In this document: positions 47,101-56,100 of the stretch, in pieces
How positions within the stretch are numbered: the first letter of the stretch is position 1
How the letters are laid out: the number at the start of each line of letters is the position of its first letter
Assembly (NCBI RefSeq): GCF_910592395.1
Contig: NC_088313.1
Location: 17,316,437-17,376,436 of the forward strand
Direction: 5' to 3'
Origin: Lineus longissimus
Lineage: Eukaryota; Nemertea; Pilidiophora; Heteronemertea; Lineidae
Length of the DNA stretch: 60,000 nucleotides
Made by a program: the position numbers and the translations under genes
Notes under the pieces: generated by a model
What the model saw: the letters and a program-made list of their open reading frames with translations, nothing else
Told to the model about the DNA's origin: nothing
The model's database searches: none

Positions 47101-50100
47101 AAAACGGATAGTTAAAATGACAAAATGTGTATGTTTTCATCTTGCCTACCTCCCTTTTTGATGGTATGGTGTCGTTAAGGACACATACCAATACCAGTCT
47201 CCCATATTTGTCCTGAAGTAAGAGTGATTCAACTGGTATCTTCATGTGAAGTTACAATTGTGTGAATTTTTTCTCCTTCAGATTACACCTGGTTGATACC
47301 TGAAACAGGTAAGTCTAAAACATTACAGTGAACCTTTGACTCTTAAACAAGATGATAAAAACGTACCTATTCTGGTCTTGTACTGTTTTCCGAAGTTGTG
47401 GAAATATTTCAACATGCACTCTAAGAGAGAACTAGTGACGAAATCCCACACTATTCGCAACCATTGTCGATGGACGCTTGAAGTGTGCGTTGAAGAAGTT
47501 TAAAACCCGGCTTTCAAGCTCATGTTTGTGATATTGTCTTCTTACAGTAGCAGCAAGTTGCAACTGTATGGATCAACATCAATAAGCATATACTAATCAA
47601 ATTGTTCTTTTGCAGAAACATGCAAAATCGATGTTGTTCAAGCTTGTTTCGCATCCTACAAAAAGGTGTACCTCGTTAAGCTCGCTGCAGGCAATGAACA
47701 ATCGGTCAAAGAAGTGTGCACGTAAGCATTACAAAACTATTCAGTATATGTATATAATATTTCCCCCAGGGAGACTGCAAGTTCAGGGGCCCGGATAGGT
47801 CTATCGAGAAACAATAACCTCGAAGTGAGGATACTCCTTTGAACTTGCTTATTCACAAGCCTGTGCCTTCGTATTCCTATAACTTTAATGGAAAGATATA
47901 CAATGTATAATCGAGGAACCCAATGATACCTAACTCCCAATGATGAAGGAGACATCTAGGGCATGTCGTCAAAGTGCGAGATTCTAATCTGATAGCCGGG
48001 CTTCATATTGGTCGTCGTACATCAGTTATGTGATTAGCTTTAACAGGAAAATGGATAGGTCTATCCTTAATTCAAAATATTAACTCTACTGTTGTACATG
48101 TAGTTCAGCGTGATTCGTATTATCTGAGCCTCATGCCAAGTCAATATCAATAAATTCGGATATCTATTAAATCATTTCAGATTATACCATCAGTTGTCCG
48201 CGTGTGTCATCGCCGCACTTAAAACCTGCAATGGACAGACGCAGACTCGATTTCTGACAGGCCTCGCTTACCTCCGTAGCATGCTCGTAGTTATGTGTGA
48301 GCTGAAGCCAGAGGAGAAAGAATGCAATCTGGTGAAAGCATACGAGTGTTTGAGTGAATTTCGGACAAATTTCATGATGTTTAGAAACCTTGTCGTTGGG
48401 GGGAAGTCGCCCAAAGCCCTGGCAGTCTGCGGGTAAGTTGCTCTTTTGATACGATGCAGGTTTCGGAAGCCTTACGAAAAGCTACGAAGCATATCACCCC
48501 TACATGTAGCAGACCCTGTCTGAGATATGTCTGTCCATGTCTTGTTTACAATTGAGCAGGCCAAGGGTAGCATATTATCATAATCAATAAGTTAAGAAAC
48601 AAATATACTTCTATTCATTTTTGATATGACCGATTTGGGACAGATTAAAAAAAATATTTCGGTTTTCCGATCAAAATAAAATGAATGACAATGAGCTCCT
48701 CGACTACTATAAATATTAATGAGTTCGGCTCTCCATTCAGGGCAAAAAAATTCGCTGTTTGGTAAGTTGAACTTGCCAAATAGTCACTTCCATTATTTTT
48801 TGCTAAACTAGGTTGTTCGAAAAACCAACGGGGAAAAAGCACGCGGAAGTTTAGCGATTTAGGCCTATAATATCGGAATGACGAATGTTAATAGTGTCGT
48901 ACCTTGTGACAAACTTGAACCGTCTGTTGAATGCAATATTGCCATTGCATCGCACCATATTTTATTGTTTTAGGTCAGCAAAGATTACGAAGACCTGCAT
49001 TGAGAAGAACACACTAAAATGCGGCGACAAGGAAACCTCCATGGTTATGTTTTACAAGAGGTCATTCGAATTGTTCAGCTTTGCGATCAAGAAAGAATGC
49101 GATGTCTTAATCCCAAGTAAGTACGAATGTATAACGTATAACGTACGCTGTTGGAAACCGCAGATGTCGTTATACAGTAATGTAGATGCAAGGTCCCAAT
49201 GAAATGCACCTTGTTTGATAACATAAAGGAAGTGACTATTTGGCAAGCCCGGTGTAACATCTGTGGTTGTTTCCCATGTGTCAGTGTTTCCAAACAATAG
49301 GCAGCTAGAGAGACCATGACTTTTCAATAGGGGGAAACACAGAAAAACTTGTCAATCTATCTTTTAGCGTTCCCAAACAATGAGGGGAAACACTCAAAAA
49401 TAGAAACACTCAAAAACATTACACCGGCTTACCAAACAGCGACTTTTTCTTGTCCTGAATGGAGAGCCGAACTCATTAATATTAAAGTAAAGTCTCCAGC
49501 TCGCCAAACAGGGTAGATTTTTTACCTGTTTGGCAAGCCCGGCTGGCCGAACAGGGTGGCTTTTTAGTGCTGTTTGGCAAGCGGCTCTCCAAACAGGACA
49601 AAAAAATATGCCTGTTCGGCGAGCGGCTTGCCAAATAGACCCGGCCTAAAATAAAAAAAACTTATATTGATGCTTGCAGGTTATGCGTTTGGATCAAAAT
49701 CGGACAGAGTCAATCAGGTTCATTATCAGGCTTTTTCCAATTTCAGAACAATGTGATTTGTCGGAGTCCTTCAACTGCCTGGTGTCATATGCCGAGAACG
49801 TCACAGAAACTCTGACCATGGTAGACAGGAGGAATGCTTTCCTTTGCACGTATGTACAAATATACCTTAATATTGTAGTACACTGTCGTTAACCTGGAAT
49901 AGTATGTTTACTACATTTTTTTTTATCGTTCAAGCTGTGAACCCCCCCCCCCCCCCCGAAGTGATAAACTTGATCCAATGACACTTTGTTAAGAAAAATC
50001 GTTTGCAGAAGAGAATTTTTTTTTTTTACTGAATTTCACAGATGAAATACACGTCATTAAGATATCGTGCAAATGTACATTGATCGAACAATGTATTAAT

Positions 50101-53100
50101 TTGTCCTTACATTGTCCATTCCGTTCATGGACTGACTTTCCAGCGTATTGCCTCGGTAGCGTTGTCTGGAAGCTGAGCATTGTCAACACATTGAGGGTCA
50201 GGATACTCGTCAATGGGCTTTCTATGTCCCTCTTCTATCCTCGCATACCAGGGTCAGTTACAAGCTCTCTCTTTCCCGCACCGTGTAAAAGGTCCTGAAG
50301 CTCAGAATGACTCTTTTTCAGCTAATTTTTATGCATTTTTATCTTCAGTACAAATGTCAAAGAGAAGGTGACGGAATGCGCTGCTAGCTCGACCCTTGAC
50401 TGCGGTGAAAGGTCCAAATCGTTTATTGAGACGGTGACGGGCTTAGAGAAGAGCACAAAACAAGTGTGCAATGAGCTTGGTAAGTCGGGCCGCCTGGGCG
50501 AGTATACGTTGACCCATGTTATTATTGGCACTAGGTGGCTGTGACACAGATGTGCTCTATCTCAGCTTGAGTGGTATTGTTCCACTTACTTTCCTGTGGT
50601 TTGAGGACGAACGAATTTTATAATCATAGTGTTTATTATGCATACAGCAAACTTCTGGTTACTTTTTCTTCTTGCCGGCCTTGTAAGGAACTGATTTAAC
50701 AATTCTAGCCGAGTTTTGATCAACAGCGTTTTGAGATACGGAGTGTTCAGTTTTAGTTTCCGCCAAAATAGTTGCAATAGTTATAGCACAGAATAACGAG
50801 ATAATTTATTCCTAAAACTTCGGTATTTCAGTTTGTCGACAAGATGGTGCAAAAGCCAACATTCTCTTCTTGCTGGATGCGTCTGGCAGTGTAAACGCGA
50901 AAGACAATAAAAACTTCTATAAATGCAAGATGTTCGTCAAAAACTTGGTTAAAAAGTTAGAGATTGGCGAATACCAGATTCGGGTTGCTGCCTCGACCTA
51001 TGCCTCCGCAGTAGTTAATGTATTCGGCTTCAACAGGTATGATTTGGGTCCAGTTTTCATGCAATAAATAAACATCCGTTTTCAGAAGAATATCGGTCAA
51101 ATAGATATCGGTCTGTGCGAAGTAGAATTTTTGACTCTATATTTCACGATAATGGCAACAAAACGGTTAATATTACACCCACGTTTGAGAGACTGGATGG
51201 AAAGGAGGCTATTGAGCTTTCCTTTGGCTCGTTAGCAGGATGCCTATGATCCAACTTCTTGGAGCTCATGCAAATCCTTTCTTCCTGGCAATGCCTGGTG
51301 TAAGCGGATAGTATCAAAAATCATCAAAATATATAGCTGTTCTTTTCTGTTCTTTCCAATCTCTCCAGCTGTTAATTTAAAAGTGATTTTCTTTTTCAGG
51401 TACTATGAAAAGAAAGAGGTGCTAGAGGCAGTAGGAAATATCATCTACACGGAAGGAGGCACCTACACTCACCTTGCACTGGATAATGCCGCTACAGCTA
51501 TAACAAATATACAAAAGCAGAGGGGTGATATACCTTCAATCGTCATCGTTATGACTGATGGAAAATCGATAACGCCGAAGAAAACCCTGAAAGCAGCTGA
51601 AGCACTGAAGAAGAAGGCCACCGTCTACTCCATTGGTATTGGGGACAGTCTGCGACCAGAAGAAGTCAAGGCTATGGCCAGCAATGACACTAACCTCTAT
51701 ACATTGGAAAACTTTGACAAACTAGATGATATCGTATCGTCATTATCCCAGAGCATCACTTGCGAGGGTTTGAGTGAGTAGTATAAATTGCAAATTTTTC
51801 GTGTCATCTTTTTATGAAATTCGCGAACATTTCCGATTTTTTTTTCTCAAGATTCTTATCATGGCGAATTACTAAATTCCCTTCAGTTTAAGTCAGAAAG
51901 TATTTTCGCGAAAATAAAACACCCGCATAAATTTGGTGGTTTCAATGCCGGTGTAATGTTTTTGAGTGTTTCTGTTTTTGAGTGTTTCCCCTCATTGTTT
52001 GGGAACGCTCAAAAATAGATTGACGAGTTTTTCTGTGTATCCCCCCTATTGAAAAGTCATGGTCTCTCTAGCTGCCTATTGTTTGGAAACACTGACACAT
52101 GGGAAACAACCACAGATGTTACACCGGTGTAGTGAGTGGTTTCTGTGTGTGAGTGTTTCCCTACAATAGATCAGCAGCCTCGAATGGTTAGTGTTCGGTC
52201 AGTGATCACCTTATCCGTGAAAACTGGAACAATAGGGGAAACACTGACAGATGTTACATCGGTATACTGTTTTGAAACGATTATGGCCACTATTCAGTTC
52301 CGCATAAACTCTGGCTAACACTGACTTGATGTCTTCTCATTCCTTCGTTTCGCTAATTTGGAACATGACTTATTAAAAAGCCTCCTACTAGTGATAATAC
52401 TAAGGAAAACTACTCTTACTCTTATTTTTTCGACATCTTCTTTTTCAGAAAAAACTCCTGGTGATGAAGGTAAGTATAAATGTCAGTTTATGCGACTGAA
52501 TGATTAAAATTGTTTTTGATATACATGTACGGTAATCACACTTTTATTTAATTTGATGAATTCCCTTACGAATTAATTTCAAAGTATATGTACTACGCAA
52601 GATGAACCAAAATGTTGAAAGTTATACATGTAGCTGTAAATCGTTGAATTGGGAATCTTTTACATGACTTTATTCAAAGAATTACTTAAGACTATATATA
52701 GTCTTTATTAGTTCTTGATTGTATGTACATCTACATTCTATTTTGTTCCTTAGCTTTGGCTTCAGGGGACTGCTCTTGATAAAGTATTCAAGGGTATGTC
52801 AGAATTCTGGCTTATTGTCTGTTTTGTAAAAAAATTGTAAAAAAATTAAATTTTTACATTTTCTTGTATATCCATATGAAACATTTGTAACCATTCCATC
52901 GCCAGATCCTACCACTTGTAAACTAACAGAAGCAAAGCAGTGTCTGCTTTCATTCGAAAAGGAGTTGTTTGATGGATTCGCCAAGGATGGAGAGAATGTG
53001 CTGAAAGTTACTTGTCTGTAAGTTTATAGTCATAATGTGTAGCTCTTTTCCGGTTGTCCTGCTCAGAGTCTTCATAGGCAAGTCTCTGCGCCAGTCGTTC

Positions 53101-56100
53101 TGCGGATGTACAGTTACCATTATGGAAGTGACTATTTGGCAAGCCCGGCTTACCAAACAGTGACTTTTTCTTGTCCTGAATGGAGAGCCGAACTCATTAA
53201 TATTAAAGTAAAGTCTCCAGCTCGCCAAACAGGGTAGATTTTTTACCTGTTTGGCAAGCCCGGCTGGCTTTTAGTGCTGTTTGGCAAGCGGCTCTCCAAA
53301 CAGGACAAAAAAAGTTGCCTGTTCGGCGAGCGGTTTGCCAAATAGACCCGGCCTACCATTATACCGGCAACGATATCCAAATTAACCTTCCCCCAAAAAA
53401 CGTGTGATTGTAGTTGCTAATTATGCAAAATTTCTAACAAAAACTTTAAAGCAAATGGAATAATAGTTCATTTAGTTAAATGGTTGGGTTTGCGATATAA
53501 ACTTTTCAATATTCTCATAATTGTTATAAAATTATAACAATTATGAGAATATTTCTAACTTGTTCCGTTTTTCTTTAACTTTTTAGAAATTCATTTTGAT
53601 TTAAAAATGTTATTGTATCTATATCTTACCTCCAATTGCAGCAACTACACAAAGACAATGGAGTGTTTGAAGTTGGCTCTGCTGACTTGCACCGGGCCAA
53701 CACAGTTCCGTATGGTTGAAGCTTTCTACCTTCAGATCAAAAGCAGCATGGAAATTTGTAAGGAATTCCTACCGAAGCCAAAAGACACGTGCAAAGTAAA
53801 AGAGGCAATGGAGTGCTTCAGTGAACTGCAGATGACTATCGCTAAGGTCAATGGAGCTTACGAAAAAGTCTGTGTGTAAGTTGAAAACATTTGTGCTTAC
53901 TTTCGATCATTAAGGTAAACCAATGGTGTGTGTTCTTATTCCCAAGTATTTGTTGATTGCAGCGCTGCACAAAAATTTTAGCAATTGTTCTCGATACAAA
54001 TCAATGTTACCATTCGGTGCCTGAGGAGGCGATTAGGGTTGTGATCCAAGTGTTTGAGGTATCCACACGCCTATGGGTTTTTCGTCATTTCATTTTAACT
54101 GAAATGCACTAACAATGGACGTGTAAGTACGATGGTAGCCAAACATGGGTATTACATGTACGAAAACATTCTTTTTTCCAGTGAAATTAACGAGAAACAA
54201 AACTGCGTCTATGACCGCATTGCCGCCTGCACCGACTTTGAGACATATTTATGGGTATCTAGAATCAATGCTGAAGTCTACCGCGTCAAGAAAAGCAAGA
54301 AATGTGAAGGGAAGATTTTGCCGCCGAAGGCTACTGGAAAAGAATGCGACGACTCTGAGGCTACCAAGTGTATGTTTGAGTTCGAGGAACAGGCTATGCA
54401 AGCTGCCTACTCGAATTACTTTGGGCGGGCTTGTCTGTGAGTATTCTTGTTGTTTATAACCTGTGCTTATTGGTAACTCGGTTTAGAATGCATATTAATT
54501 CGTCCTCTTCTTACTGCGCTCGCGATCGACAATAACCCTGTACATAATGTGGGTATATATGGCACAGTGGTCCACGTGATCAGAAAAAGGCCGCTGACCC
54601 GGAAATAATCCCGAACCTGTTATTGGCCAAATGCAGAAATTGGGCAATTCGATGGTACAGACAAGTTTCCATTACAGGAAACTGGTGGAATTGAAGGAAT
54701 GCATTTTGGGTAGGTCTCCAGAGTGCACACCCGAACAGACTGCCGCAAGAATAATCCGCTTCAAAATCAAATATGCGCTGGTATCACCGAAATGCCTTTC
54801 CACAGGTACGTTCCATAGTTGTTTTATTTAATCATAGTATACATGCATACTCACTTAGCAAGGTATGCCAGATTAAGTTTAACGAAATTGCTGATAGGCG
54901 TTTCTACTAGGCTCACAGGCCATTGGCACTTCCCACACCTTTGAGGAATAATGTTATCACAAATTCAAGACGGTGTAGAAGTTTAAAATGTCCTAGGATA
55001 AAATGTCCGGGAACAAAAGATTCTATTATGCGCTGAGCGAGTGACGGTCATTGCCTCTATAGAACCATATGCCATAATCTGTCAGAATACAATAGGCCAG
55101 GACACTTTTTCTAGGGGGACACTTTTTACTTTTACACCGGACCGAGTTCCCTATGTGTGCATATTAGTCACTTATTGGGCCCTCCAGCATATCATTGTGG
55201 GAAATGCGAACAATTTTAAGCCTAGCACTGATAAAAAGGAACCAGTTGGGCAACAGGGGCTATGACGAATATGGCATGCGTAAAATTGACTTCAGAAATG
55301 GACTGCGCATGGCCTATTTTCTGCATGATAGATAAGAGAAGATCCGAAAATAATTCTTATATTTTCCTTATTCACACCCTTTTCAGCGGAAAGTGATGAA
55401 TGCAAGTTCAAAGAAATTCAGGAGAAGATGGAAGATTTCGCAGAAGACATGCTTGAACACCTGATGGTGAAGATGACGGCAGATAAGAAGCCTATTTGCA
55501 AAGACCTCCAGGAGATTATGACATATACCGTGGTCAACATGAAGAAATGTTCCCTTGAAGTTGGGAGCCGGATAGGTGTGTTTTAATTCTTAGCCTACAT
55601 GTGCGTCCTCTCGGACTTCGGTACGCACTTCCGAAGGGTACACAATATAAGCATGTACTATGTACATCTTTCTTCACTGGGAAGGATACGCATAGGCGCG
55701 CATAACTTTTATCTATTTGACATATTTCCTACTGCCTTGAATGATCTTTTAACTCATTCATTCACTGATCTTCCCAATGACTCAACATTTTTAGAAATAA
55801 TGTCGTCAACCGATTTTCGTGTCACATCATCAATGGTGCATTTTATTACCAACGATTTCAAAATCAGAAACCTAAATGTTGAATATGTCCCTCAATTTTT
55901 CTAGTTTTTGAACTGTGCTTTATGGCGCTAATTACCACAATTTTTGGTTTGATTGTAATTACATGTACACTTTGTACTTGTATTTCGTTTTACTGAGAAT
56001 GTAAATATCTTTTCATATTCTTGCCTTATATACAAAGATTGTGTTTTGGCCAATAAATTTCATTTCATTTCATGAGCTCCGTTCCAGGTTGTTGAATACA

